In this document: positions 10,374-19,736 of the stretch, piece by piece
How positions within the stretch are numbered: position 1 is the stretch's first letter
How the letters are laid out: each line of letters begins with the position of its first letter
NCBI GenBank assembly: GCA_023091665.1
Contig: JALJCQ010000015.1
Span: 1,612,001-1,676,000 of the forward strand
Source: Pythium myriotylum
Taxonomy: Eukaryota; Oomycota; Peronosporomycetes; Pythiales; Pythiaceae
Direction: 5' to 3'
DNA: 64,000 nucleotides
The notes under the pieces: generated by a model
What the model was told of the DNA's origin: nothing
The model's database searches: none
What the model saw: only the letters and a program-made list of their open reading frames with translations
Position numbers and translations under genes: made by a program

Positions 10374-12005
10374 ACTTCGTCAACACGTATGCATGGCATG
10401 GCCTGCTCGCCCGTGGAGACGACACGGGACGGGCCTGGATGAATCAGGCGACGGCGACCACTGCACGCCAGCACGGTGGGCTCCAAATCCCATCCGCTCG
10501 GGATGCGCTCCTTCTCATGAGTGCCACGACGCTCCAACGATGGCACTCAGCGAAAGACTCAGTTGCGGAAGCGGTAGGGGCTATGCTGGCAGCGGTGCCG
10601 CTACACAACACTGCTTCACACATTGCCGCTGGCCGCGGCCCTGGCCATCCCCCACGACTTGCGCTTACGATGGCTGCCACCGGGTGGTCGGTCCTACGGT
10701 GGGCAACGGTATTTCCGTGGGAGGCACGGGAACGCGACGCGGTTCTCGCTCTTCTCCCTCAGGCTGGTCGGGCGCCACTCCAGGAAGGCCGATGGACCGA
10801 TGAGTGGTACCACCGCGACTACACGGCTGTCAAAGGAGCCCTCAACGAGATTCGAGCGATCCAATGGTCTCGGGCGGGCAAGCTCAACGTTCACGCCCTG
10901 CTCCACACCCGCGTGGTTGGAGCCGACCTGCTTCTGCACGCTTCTGGACGAGCACTTCGGACCTCCGACCTTCCCGGTCTCAACGTCGGTGATCTCACAG
11001 TGCAGGAACTCATCGACATCAAATGGACAGCCGACAACACGCTCCAATTCCGGTTGCGCGGCTGCTCCTACCCGTACGTGGCCGTCGATAGCTTTCGGCT
11101 TCTATGTGACTCCCTCGTGTTCAGCTACCCAGATCTGCTCCGAAGACATGACCAGTCGACACAGCTCGTGGAAAATGGTAAGTCCTCCGACACATGGACC
11201 CTGCAGCCGGCCACAAAGGGATTTCGGCTAGCCCGCGTCGACGTCAGCAACGAGACTCGAGACTTGGGGGAGATCGTCCCTCTCCACCACGCTGAAACGG
11301 TGGCACGCAGCGCCTCCCACCGACCTTCCTTGAAGTTCGTGCCGCACCCACTCCTCAGCCCAGTCCTCCCACTTTGGGGTACCGCCAGACTCCATGACAA
11401 GGCCACGTTGAAGGTCCTCGTCTCCAAAACGCAGACTCAGCAGGCCACCCACGACATTAGCCGCCGACGTGATCTAGCGTTCGAGTCCTCTCTCGAGTTC
11501 GGAACCGCCCTTGATCTCATTGAATGGAAGACCATCCATCAGCTACCCCACAGTTCCAGCCGCCAACGCTTGCTCTTCTTCCGGATCAAAGGCTCACGCA
11601 TGTCCGGGTGGGATCGTCTTCACAACCGCCGAGGGTGCCCTCACTGCGAGCACGCTGAGGCCAGCGGCGGTTCGGTCTACCACATTGTTTGGGACTGCCC
11701 AGCTGCCCAGACACTATGGAGCCGGCTACGGCAACTCTACGCCGCCCTTGGGCTCTGGCGAACTAGGGACGCGATCACGCAGACCGACCTTCTCACCGCG
11801 GTCTTCAGCCTTCGGCTGCCGAAAGTACCACCCAAGGTCTGGGAACTACCCGCCCTCCGCAAGAGTCCGCCTGAAGAAGCAGACCCAGGAGCCGAACCGT
11901 TCCCCCTCCTTCAAGTGATCTGGCAGCAGCTGACGCTAGAGACGCTCGTGGTGATCAACGCTTGGCGCAACAGCATGGCCGATCAAGACAGAGCGTGGAC
12001 CCCTC
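10374..12005 (+). pseudogene. LINE post-RT connector with CCHC-like zinc motif
   Basis: From about 10374 the LINE reading moves to a frame open to 12502. Family resemblance runs from NTYAWHGLLARGDD to about 12005. It includes a stretch shared with the minus-strand LINE at 14878-17085 (LSATTLQRW-, DEWYHRDY-, SPVLPLWG- and SSRQRLLFFRIK-like segments) and a Cys-x2-Cys ... His-x4-Cys motif near 11638-11700, the zf-RVT-type finger usually between RT and RNase H. After about 12005 this frame no longer reads as LINE and the RNase H appears in a third frame. Confidence 0.78.
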
Positions 12006-12705
12006 CCAGGCAGCCGGAGTGCACTCAGCAAGCTGCCACCGAGTGCTCGACACATTACAGTATCGCCTCACGCAACAACCGGACACACCGGACTTCACGG
12101 CGGGGCTTCTATCCAAGTTTCGCAGCCTGTTCGACCAGGTTCATGAACTGGACCACGAGTTGCCTCCCGTCGACTCGCCCAAGATGGTGCTTTTCTTCGA
12201 CGGACGTTCCAATGGCAATCCTGGCCCCGGGGGCGCAGGAGCGGCCATCGCCCGCGTCGCGCGGGCTGACACCAACCCCGCGATATTGTGGAGCTCGGCG
12301 GTCCACATCCCGGACCCCTCCACAACCACTCACCAAGCCGCTTACCGTGGCCTTCTGGACGGTCTCCGGGCCGCCCACGCCAACGGATGGCGCGATCTCA
12401 CGGTCATCAGCTCAAGCGGGCTCATTCTCCGACAACTTTGGGAGTATCGAGCGCCACGCAACGAGCGGCTCCGACCACTCTACAACCAAGCGCGCTATCT
12501 AGCCGACACCATCGGGATCTCTCACTGGCACCAACAGGTGAGGGCCCACAACGTCATGGCCAGGTTGCTGGCTACCCATGCGATGGACACAGCCCAATCC
12601 AGCCACGCCGGTCACCCCTCCGACAGGACCTGCCACGCAGACCTGCCTCAGCTCGCCGCCTCCGACTTACAGCCCTGGCTAGTCAGCCAGGTTGACCCAC
12701 GGTAA
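12006..12705 (+). pseudogene. LINE C-terminal RNase H (archaeal-type), degenerate active site
   Basis: This frame, open from 11962, encodes FFDGRSNGNPGPGGAG, the first strand of an RNase H fold with its catalytic Asp. Elsewhere the site is damaged: the Glu of the HQAEY box is Ala (HQAAYRG), the Asp of the GDS box is Ser, and the last Asp (ADxLA) is Arg. The C-terminus (DLQPWL...VDPR, stop 12703-12705) nearly matches the fragment at 14488, showing a shared 3' end. Confidence 0.82.
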
Positions 12706-12740
12706 GACCAGGATCGCATCAGAGCTCCAGCTATTAGGGT

Positions 12741-13735
12741 ACATTTATTGCGCTCAATAGACTTCACCTTCATCATCGTTTTCAGTGGCATTTTTTAAGT
12801 GTCCCGGTGGGGGGCCGCTCCATAAATTCTCAAGAACGCCATATCTTTCACGGTAAATCAGGTTTTTCAGGGGCGTTTTTACAGTGACGGGTGGAGATGC
12901 TCTTACGGTATCTTCTCCAAGACGCAATTTTTGTGTCAACCGGAAGAGACAGGGTGGGTCGATTTGGAGTCGGCCCATACGGAACTGTGTCATCTCGCCC
13001 GCCAGTGGTACCATGCTATAGCCCTACGTTTCTAGATGAAGAGGTACTCAACTAGACGAGCAGACCCGTGGCCCGTGTTGCACGGGCCAAGTCGAGACGA
13101 TTCAAACGATTCGTGTTGGACATCGTTATTGTATCAGACCCTGCTAAACTTGTAGGTCGAACATCTTCAATATGGAACCGAACACCATTTTCGGGAAATC
13201 ACATTTTGGGAACATGATTGTCGAAACTGGACCGATTCCCGTAGGATTAAGAAGCATTCCTAAAGCTAAATCGGCGTTCTATCCTAAATTTTAGAAAGCA
13301 AGCGACTCCCGCAGAAAACACGCCGTCCAAATTCCAAAAAATATCGCCGTTTCGGAGCATCACTTCTCCGAGGCATCTCACTTGGCGATCGATCGTAACG
13401 ACGGTTGCTGCCTTGTCCTTCTGGTACTAGAGAAATTGGACATGAGATAAGTCGGCAAACTTGCACTCGCTCGCGATCTCTTTCTGCCTTGACTTCCGCG
13501 AGCTGCGTGGGAGGGAGGCTTTCAGTTGTCTGTCGCTCTCGATGTTTCCTCTCCACGTAGCTGGTAAACAATCCCATCGCGGCTGCGCACGTCCGCGTTG
13601 ATGGACCGCATTCATTCGTTGCTGCGTTGCTGCCCGTTAGAAGAACAGCCTTCACACAGTTAAGGAGCGCCACGTATGCGTCACTGTACCCTTTCGCACT
13701 AGGCTTGCGCGCGCGGGCTTCGTTTTTCGCCGCCA
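12741..13735. other. anonymous AT-richer stretch
   Basis: Base composition drops in GC compared with the flanking elements. A minus-strand open frame of 86 codons at 12754-13014 matches nothing I recognise. No terminal inverted repeats were identified by eye, so I cannot assign it to a DNA transposon. Confidence 0.4.
13070..13088. other. perfect 8-bp hairpin with 3-nt loop
   Basis: GGCCCGTG, loop TTG, CACGGGCC form an uninterrupted inverted repeat in otherwise anonymous DNA. No T-run follows, so a terminator role is not supported. Confidence 0.5.
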
Positions 13736-13736
13736 T
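13284..13736 (-). pseudogene. unidentified minus-strand open frame, possible Myb/SANT-like remnant
   Basis: From an ATG at 13736 the minus strand is open for 150 codons. The first 40 residues (MAAKNEARARKPSAKGYSD and an alternating Val/Leu helix after it) faintly recall the Myb/SANT-like DNA-binding proteins amplified in oomycetes, and a Lys/Arg/Glu-rich helical stretch follows. The middle does not keep the expected Trp and helix pattern, so if it is that family it is decayed. The start abuts the plus-strand subtilisin fragment. It could also be a chance open frame. Confidence 0.2.
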
Positions 13737-13754
13737 GGTCGCGCTTGCCGTCGC

Positions 13755-14009
13755 GTGGAGGCTCTCGTGGAGGTTGCCGAGCAGGGCGAGAGCTCCAACT
13801 CTACCGCGACCACGACCACGACCACGCCAGTCAAGGCCGAGTGGGGCGTCTCTCAGATCCAAGCGACCGATGTCTGGGCCACGGGGAACAAGGGAAGTGG
13901 TGTCGTCGTCGGTGTCATCGACACGGGTGTGCGTGCGACGCATGAGGCACTGGCCCATTCATTCCGCCGCGACCACGGAGCGTTGAAGTGCGAGTCCCTT
14001 GTGGGTTGA
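13755..14009 (+). pseudogene. subtilisin-like serine protease (S8) fragment, N-terminal catalytic part
   Basis: The frame encodes AEWGVSQIQATDVWATGNKG and then GVVVGVIDTGVRATHEAL, the start of the mature S8 peptidase domain; the catalytic Asp of the DTG box is the codon at 13920-13922. A Ser/Thr-rich stretch precedes it, as in propeptide-mature linkers of secreted oomycete subtilases. Resemblance ends after SFRRDHG (about 13980), and the frame stops at 14007-14009. The His and Ser motifs are absent, so this is a broken piece of about 60 codons, probably carried here by rearrangement. Confidence 0.7.
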
Positions 14010-14487
14010 TCAACGTTCTTGCTCCAATCCCTCGTTTTGTCCGTCGTGTCCCTTGTTTGAGCTCATCCCCTGCAAGCACCTTTGCTATAAAGTTGTACAG
14101 GGTATTGGTTCTCGACCGCTTAGAGGCTTCTAAATCTCTAGAGAGGCCCCCCCCCCCCCCCCTCTCTCCAGATTGTGATCTGAGGAGGGGGGTCTGACGG
14201 ACTAAATAAGATCTAGATTGTCGAGACCCGAAATTTTAGCTTTAGGAAGGCTTCTAAATCGCTGCGGGAATCGGTCCACTTGGAATGAGAAAATGCTCAC
14301 TTGGGGCAAATGAAGCGTCACCCGAACACAGCTTCAGTAGAAACAATAACAGTTGCCGTGTCAGCGCAGTGAGTTCATGTTGGGTGAGTATACCTTGCCC
14401 AGCGACGTTCCGTACCATCGGACTTCATTTGCAACAACAATTGCAGTGATACGCACAGTGATACTGCAGCTGAGTGAATTCCTGAAC
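14010..14487. other. anonymous stretch with homopolymer and LINE 3' flank
   Basis: No coding sequence recognised. It holds a C16 homopolymer, a 12-bp direct repeat GGCTTCTAAATC at 14125-14136 and 14249-14260, and next to 14487 what should be the 3' UTR of the minus-strand LINE fragment. Confidence 0.45.
14147..14162 (+). repeat. C16 homopolymer
   Basis: Sixteen consecutive cytosines flanked by GAGAGG and TCTCTCC, making an imperfect inverted repeat around the run. Homopolymers of this length are prone to sequencing and replication slippage. Confidence 0.9.
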
Positions 14488-14877
14488 TTACCGTGGGTCA
14501 ACCGGGCTGGCCAGCCAGGGCTGTAAATCGGAAGTGGTGAGCTGGAACAGGCCTGCATGGGAAGGCCTGCCGGTGAGGTGGCGTGCGAGCCTCGCGAGAG
14601 CTGTGTCCATCGCGTGGGTGGCCCGTGCGATGGCCATGACATTGTGCGCCTTGACTTGGTGATGATAGTGGAGGATGCTGACCATGTCGGTGAGGCGTAT
14701 TCCTCGGCGATAGATCAGCCGTAGCCGCTCATTCTGTGGAGCCTGATACTTCTGGGGCTGTCGGAAAATGAGTCCGCTGGTGCCGATGACCGTGAGGTCA
14801 CGCCAGTCATTGTCATGTGCGGCTTGAAGACCTTCAAGGAGGCCTCTGTAGACAGCTTGACTGTTGGTGGTGGTGGG
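14488..14877 (-). pseudogene. 5'-truncated LINE fragment: C-terminal RNase H
   Basis: Reading on the minus strand from 14877 the frame encodes QAVYRGLLEGLQAAH, WRDLTVIGTSGLIFRQ, KAHNVMAIARATHAMDTA and ends DLQPWLASPVDPR with TAA at 14490-14488. It resembles the plus-strand LINE at 12006-12705 more than the adjoining LINE at 14878-17085. Catalytic positions are lost (Glu to Val, GDS Asp to Thr, last Asp absent). It lies directly downstream of, and in the same frame as, the neighbouring LINE, separated only by its TGA at 14880-14878. Confidence 0.75.
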
Positions 14878-15864
14878 TCAATGATGATGCAAATGAAGTC
14901 TGTTGTGTGGCAGGTCATCGTGACCTACACTAGAGGTGACGTGGTTGACGTGTATGCTGGTGCGCGTCTGCAAAGCGCGATTGACCAGCGAGTCAGCCAT
15001 CTTGTTGTTGGCGCGTGGATGCCATGTCCATTGGCGTGCCCCAAAAGGACCAGCCAGTGCCTGCGCTTGTTGGTATAGCCCGTGGAGGATACCATTACGA
15101 GGCGGACGATGTTCACGGAGCTGACGGAGTAAGCGCGCGTTGGTACCGATGACCTCGAGAGATGTGAGTCCGAGAGCCCGAGCGGCAAGGAGTCCTGTTA
15201 GTATACCTTTGTATTCCGCTTGATGTGATGACGTCTTAATCGCGTGGTTGACTGCCGCGCTCCAAAGTAGGGTAGCTGTTCCGGGGGAACGGTTAGCTCG
15301 CACGAGCACGACGCCGCTGCCGGCGAGGCCGGGATCGCAGCTAGATCGGCCTGCAAACAGGAGGAGATGCTCTTCTGCCTGAGGTGGGCGGCGCGGAGGC
15401 ACGGAGGGGGGAGGAGAGGAGGCTCCGAACAAGGCCCTGAGCTCTTCGAGAAGGTTAGAGTGGGCTTTGGGGGTTGGATCTGCCCTGAGTCTGGTGCTGA
15501 GCACTTGAAGTACTTGCTGGAAGAAAGCATCATGGAGCACCGAGGCTTGTCTTCGCGACCAGATTTGGTCATCGTCAGATCGTCGGGTACGCCATGCCTG
15601 TAGGAAGACCAGGGATTCCAGTACGCACTGCTGCCACACCGCTTGAAATATTGGGAAGGGATCCGCCGCAGAGTCGTTTTCTTCAGGGTGACTCCGGTGA
15701 AGCGAGGCCAGATCCCAGGCTTTTGGCGGCGTATGAGGCAGGCGAAGGCTGAAAATGGCTTGGAAGAGTTGCGTTGTCGTGGATCGTCCCCGGTCATGCC
15801 AGAGCCCGAGACGGTCCCACCAGTTGCGGACAGTCGCCCATATATGTTGGGCCGCAGGGCATTG
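14878..15864 (-). pseudogene. LINE zinc motif end and RNase H after amber codon
   Basis: The same frame continues without a break: QCPAAQHIW, FQAIFSLRLPHTPPKAWDL, VWQQCVLESLVFLQAWR, then RNase H. The RNase H has the HQAEYKG Glu and the ADSLVN Asp, but the first Asp is Ala (LLLFAGRSS) and the GDS Asp is Thr (VIGTNARLL). The end, after VNRALQ, differs from the other LINE and stops with TGA at 14880-14878, where a second LINE fragment begins. Confidence 0.82.
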
Positions 15865-17085
15865 CTACACCACGTGGAATGTGTCACCACCTTGCGGCCC
15901 AGCGGTGGGGCAGTGCAGGCACCCGCGCCGTTGACGAGTCCAGTCCCATCCGGAGAGCCGTTGGGATTTGATCTTGTGAAAAATGAATCGTTGCCTGCTC
16001 GTGGAGTCGGCTAGGCGGTGAATGTCTTGCCAATCGACCTCAGCGAGTGCGTCGCCGAAGGCGTCAGACGCTGCATAAGCCCGTGCTGAGCGAGCTGCGA
16101 GCTCGATGTCTACACGATCCTGCCTCCCGACTTGCAGTGACTTGCGGAGAGCTTTTTGTGACAGGCGCGTGGCCGACCCCCAGAGCGGAAGGATCGGAGA
16201 CAGCTTTGGGTGCGGGTGAAACTGGAGGCGCGCGCGCCCGCTGGCGCGACGGGCCAGCGATTCCGCTTGTCGAAGCGTTGCTACCTCCCCGGCATCTGAG
16301 TAAACACCGGGACGAACGACTCGCTGGAGCCGCAGTGTGTCGGGGGTCTCGTGTAGGCGCCAAAGCTCCTTGCTACGGCCAATCTCGATGAGAGCGTTCT
16401 CGGGTTCGTGTGGCAGGAGGAGGTCTGGATAGCACATGACCAGGAGGTCGCACAAGGTTCGAAAGCTGCGATGGCCAGGGTCAGGATAATCGGCTTCTTT
16501 GTGCCGAAAGCATAGCGTCGTGGACGGTATCCACTGGATTTGAACCACTTCCCCAACAGTTCGAGCACCAATAGCGAGGTCGGGTAGGTCGCTTGCGCGG
16601 AGTACTTGCACCGTGCGGTTGAGAAGCAAGTCGGCCCCGAGGATCGGAGAGGCCATCAAGCTGTGGAAGTTGAGGCGTCCAGCGCGCTCACGCTGGATGG
16701 TTCGGACTGTGGTAAGCTGCGCGAGGATAGAGGAGAAATCACGTCGATACCAACCGTCGATCCAAGCTCCTTCCGTGAGGGGCGCTTTTCCGGCCCTCTC
16801 CGCTACTGCTTTGATAGCTCGGTCTTCGTCGCCGGATCGCGGAAGGGAAGCGCCTAGTCGAAGCACCGAGAGTCCAGTGGCGGCCAGGGTGGCCGACAGT
16901 CGCGGCCGCGTGCTCTGGCCTCGCGCTGGGGATATGGTCCCATCAGGACCACAGATCGCTGCCGCCGCGAGCGTCTGGCCAACCGCTGCGGCGACTGTGC
17001 CCGTCGCTGAGGACCAGCGCTGCAGTGTGGTTGCACTTAGGAGTAGTAATTCGTCGCGGACATTCGGAATTTGGAAGGAGAACTG
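15865..17085 (-). pseudogene. LINE connector/zinc region up to amber codon
   Basis: The first recognisable residues are QIPNVRDELLLLSATTLQRW (from about 17073), matching QIPSARDALLLMSATTLQRW of the other LINE. The frame continues through IDGWYRRDFSSIL, SPILPLWGSA and SRQRFIFHKIKSQRLSGWDW to the zinc motif (Cys-x2-Cys ... His). It ends at TAG 15867-15865, where the family has Trp (HVVW), a one-base TGG to TAG change. Confidence 0.82.
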
Positions 17086-17217
17086 TTACAGTATATGATT
17101 CTATATGGTGTGTACAACACTATTTTTCATGATTTGTCCATTTCCATCGTCCATGTCTTTCCATGACGTAAGAAAGAAAACGAGGTTATTTCGCCCTAAA
17201 CCTCGCAGCTGCGACGT

Positions 17218-17238
17218 GGGGGGGGGGGGGGGGGGGGG
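17218..17238 (+). repeat. G21 homopolymer inside the MULE reading frame
   Basis: Twenty-one guanines encode seven glycines (CDVGGGGGGGNND). The run length is a multiple of three and keeps the frame if 17105 is the start. If translation starts at 17291 the run is 5' UTR. Confidence 0.9.
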
Positions 17239-18957
17239 AAATAACGACCCCAACCAAAACGATCCAACATCCAACCAAGCGTCGGCGAAAATGAAGCAAT
17301 CAAGCGAGGGTCGGCGCGGCGGCGCCGCCAGCGGCGGTGCTAGCGGCGCAGGTAAAGGAAGCGGCGATGACAACGGTAGTGGAAGTGGCAGTAGTGGTGG
17401 CGACAAGAGGAGTACTTATTTCAGCTCCGGAGAGGAAGAGCGCGGCACCGCTGGGGCGAAGCGAGCCAAGACAGCTCGAGCTCGTGCGCGCAGCTTGCCG
17501 GCGCCAGCTCGTCGACGTAGCCCACGATTAGGTGCGCTTGCTGAAGCTCTAGCGGCTGCTCAGGCGAAGGTTGCTGTGCCAACCCAGCGAGACAAGAAGT
17601 CTGCTGTCAAGCCTGCTGCCGTGCGCGAGGAAAGTCAGGCGGTCGCCAAGAGTCCAGCTGCTTCGGAAATGAACGTGGATTCTACGGTTGCGGATGTGCG
17701 CATTACTGCCCCATCGTCTGCTTTGCCAACCACACCGCGGCGTAGCCCTCGTCTTGACATTTTGGCAGCGAAAGGCCCCACACCAGAGCAACTTGCTCGA
17801 TGGGAAGCTGTTGATCGTCTCGCTTCTATTTCAGGAATACGCCGCACGAGACAGGTCACGAAGACGGCTCGAGATCGTGTTGGAAAGTCTCGTCGTGGGC
17901 GTACATCGCCACACGAATCCAAGGATGTGAGTTCAGATGGTTCAGGCGATGACGTTGGGGAAAAGTCGGACGGTGCCAAGCCCGACGAAGACGAAGACGA
18001 TGATGGGACGGAGGAAGACGAAGGCGAAGGCGAAGGAGAGGAGGAGGGGGAGGAGGAGGAGGAAGATGATGGTGAGGAGGAGGATGACGACGACGTCGAT
18101 TCGAGCGGGTCTCAGACAAGTCGAGCTGGTGCGCGCCGTCACCAACGGATCCACGACTCGTCCATGTCCGGTCTGCCACCAATTCAAATTGCGTCCGAGC
18201 GCATTGTACCTGAACGCCCGAAGCGACTGCACGAGAACTGGAAGGCGTGGTTCGCGTACCTGGAAGAGTATAGCGAACGTACGTTCCAAGTGCTTGTCGT
18301 CAAGAATACTCTCAGCGTAAAAGGACGAAATACCCGCATTGCAATGCTAGTGAGCCCGAAGCCCCTTGTGCCAGAAGACCTGGAAACCTATCAGCGCAAC
18401 TACATATGTACTCACGGATGGCCAGTCAAGTCCAGAGGAACTGGCCAGCGACCAAGACGGTTCGTTCGTGGGATCAACTGTCCCTTTTCGTTGCGTGTCC
18501 AGTTGACGTTCCGTGAAAACCAGTGGGTGTTGGTCGCGACAGTATCGTGTGATTGGCACAACCACCGGTTGGACTCTGTCACCTACTCATCCTGTCCTGT
18601 GGCGAGAGGTAACGTGGGTGAAACAAATGTTGCGCGCGCCCAGGAAATGGACAGCTGGGGTGTTCCTCGCGCACAAGTGTATGACATGCTTCTCGATCAA
18701 GGCGAGAATGTCTACAGGACGGACGTGAACAACTTGACGTCCCAGCGCCGGGCTAAAGGGGCTCTCCAAGATGACGATCAGGCTACGGCTCAAGTTATCA
18801 AAGAGTATGCGGCAAACAATGAAGGCGGTCTAATAACCATTGATGAGAAGGAAAATGGTGAAACCGGCGTCATATCAATGACGGATAGACACATGAGAGA
18901 GATGAACGAGCGATTCGGCGAGCTGCTTCTTGTCGACTGCACTCACAAGACGAATAG

Positions 18958-19032
18958 GTACGTCACAATTATTTTCCATATTGAGCACATTATTGGTCCA
19001 TGACGGTTGAGACTTACATGTTTACGTGTTAG
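18958..19032 (+). other. 75-nt spliceosomal intron in the MULE gene
   Basis: The intron starts GTACGT and ends GTGTTAG. It contains in-frame stops, and its removal restores a continuous transposase-domain sequence across the AG|A codon for Arg. Length and ends are typical of short oomycete introns. Confidence 0.85.
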
Positions 19033-19361
19033 ACACAACTACCAATTACTCACGTTCATGGTGATGGACGAGTTTTGGGCAGGGTCAGGTTGTTCAGCAG
19101 AGCCTTTTGGAACGCAACACTGACTGGCACATGGAAAGGGCTATTGACCATTATTTTCGAGCTCATGATGGTAGATATACGCCTGTGCGAGTCATCATGG
19201 TCGACAAGGACATGAACGAGATTCGTGTGTTGAAGTCGAGATTTGAAGAAGCACGAATTCTGATCTGTACGTTCCACGTGTTGAAATATCTCGGCAATAT
19301 GGCGCACAAGGTGGAGTTTGGCAAGCTATCGAAGGACGATCATGGTGTCCTCGAGACCCTC

Positions 19362-19736
19362 TGTTGGAAGGTCGCTTGGTTGGTGGGATGCAAAATGCAA
19401 AGTGAATTGATCGGGACTTAGTTCGCTGCTGCTACCTCTAAGCCGTCTGTGTGTGTCCTACGCTACCATAATCAAATGTATGTCCTACCTATCGTAAACA
19501 TATGCAAACATAAACTGACTTCGTGGATACTTCAACGAAGTCGATGGGTGGCACTGGATTCAAACCAGAACCAGACGGAGAATCTTCCACATGTCGAATC
19601 TTCCACATGTCGAATCTTCCACATGTCGAATCTTCCACGGAGAATCTTCTGCAGGAGAATCTTCTACAGCCGAGCTTCAACTGCCGAGCTTCAACTGGAA
19701 TGATGACGCTGGGTTCGAGGCGCATCATCTTCAACA
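19362..19736 (-). repeat. copia LTR 1 (375 bp, three 16-bp units)
   Basis: Plus strand TGTTGGAAGG to CTTCAACA. Next to a PPT on its right, so it is the 3' LTR of the first complete copy. It differs from LTR 2 at least at GCTGCTGC versus GCTACTGC (near 19430) and GTGAATTG versus GTGTATTG. Confidence 0.95.
19580..19664 (-). promoter_or_regulatory. cluster of six GAAGATTC palindromes (HSE-like) in copia LTR
   Basis: On the minus strand (element sense) GAAGATTC occurs at 19664-19657, 19649-19642, 19635-19628, 19619-19612, 19603-19596 and 19587-19580, i.e. at 15, 14, 16, 16 and 16 bp spacing. Each fits GAAnnTTC, the core pair of an eukaryotic heat-shock element. All 375-bp LTRs have six and the 358/359-bp LTRs five. 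Placement in the first half of the LTR agrees with a U3 enhancer. Function is inferred. Confidence 0.5.

Larger units (their letters stand above)
8925..12740 (+). mobile_element. L1-type LINE with C-terminal archaeal-type RNase H, decayed
   Basis: The element encodes, in order, a non-LTR reverse transcriptase, a thumb/connector region with a CCHC-like zinc motif, and an RNase H of the archaeal/plant class. An endonuclease domain is not visible, so the copy is 5'-truncated or its 5' end has decayed; similarity is traceable from about 8925-8997. Lesions are a TAA at 10227, a frameshift near 10373 and another near 12005. No clear poly-A tail follows the stop at 12705. Confidence 0.88.
14878..17085 (-). 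mobile_element. 5'-truncated L1-type LINE, 3' half
   Basis: A single minus-strand frame runs from about 17085 to 14878, about 735 codons, interrupted by one amber codon. Content is the post-RT connector, the zinc motif and an archaeal-type RNase H. RT and endonuclease are missing, and the break near 17085 is an ordinary LINE 5' truncation. It is homologous to, but clearly diverged from, the plus-strand LINE at 8925-12740. Confidence 0.85.
17105..19361 (+). pseudogene. MULE-family transposase gene, disrupted by copia insertion
   Basis: Exon 1 (17105-18957) encodes a Gly/Ser-rich start, repeated RSPRL motifs, a long Asp/Glu acidic stretch (about 17990-18110), then a FAR1/MULE-type zinc module with ICTHGWPVK, NCPFSLRV and CDWHNHRLD, and the opening of the transposase domain (LLVDCTHKTNR, first catalytic Asp). 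Splicing out 18958-19032 joins TNR to HNYQLLTFMVMDEF. Exon 2 continues after an extra T in 19073-19076 (frame moves by one) with GQGQVVQQSLLERNTDW, MVDKDMNEIRVL (second Asp) and the CxxH motif CTFHVLKYL. The gene is cut at 19361 by the LTR at 19362, removing the third acidic residue and C-terminus. The first Met could be 17105 or the later one near 17291. Terminal inverted repeats were not identified. Confidence 0.85.

Noticed and set aside
12754..13014. Minus-strand 86-codon frame as a DNA-transposon remnant
   Set aside because: I could not find terminal inverted repeats or a transposase motif; left as anonymous sequence.
13070..13088. Hairpin as a transcription terminator
   Set aside because: No T-run and no adjacent gene; the window is eukaryotic.
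17942..18289. Minus-strand frame with Leu/Val/Phe-rich stretches suggesting a membrane protein
   Set aside because: It is the complement of the Asp/Glu-rich acidic region of the MULE gene; the apparent hydrophobic helix is a reverse-strand artefact.
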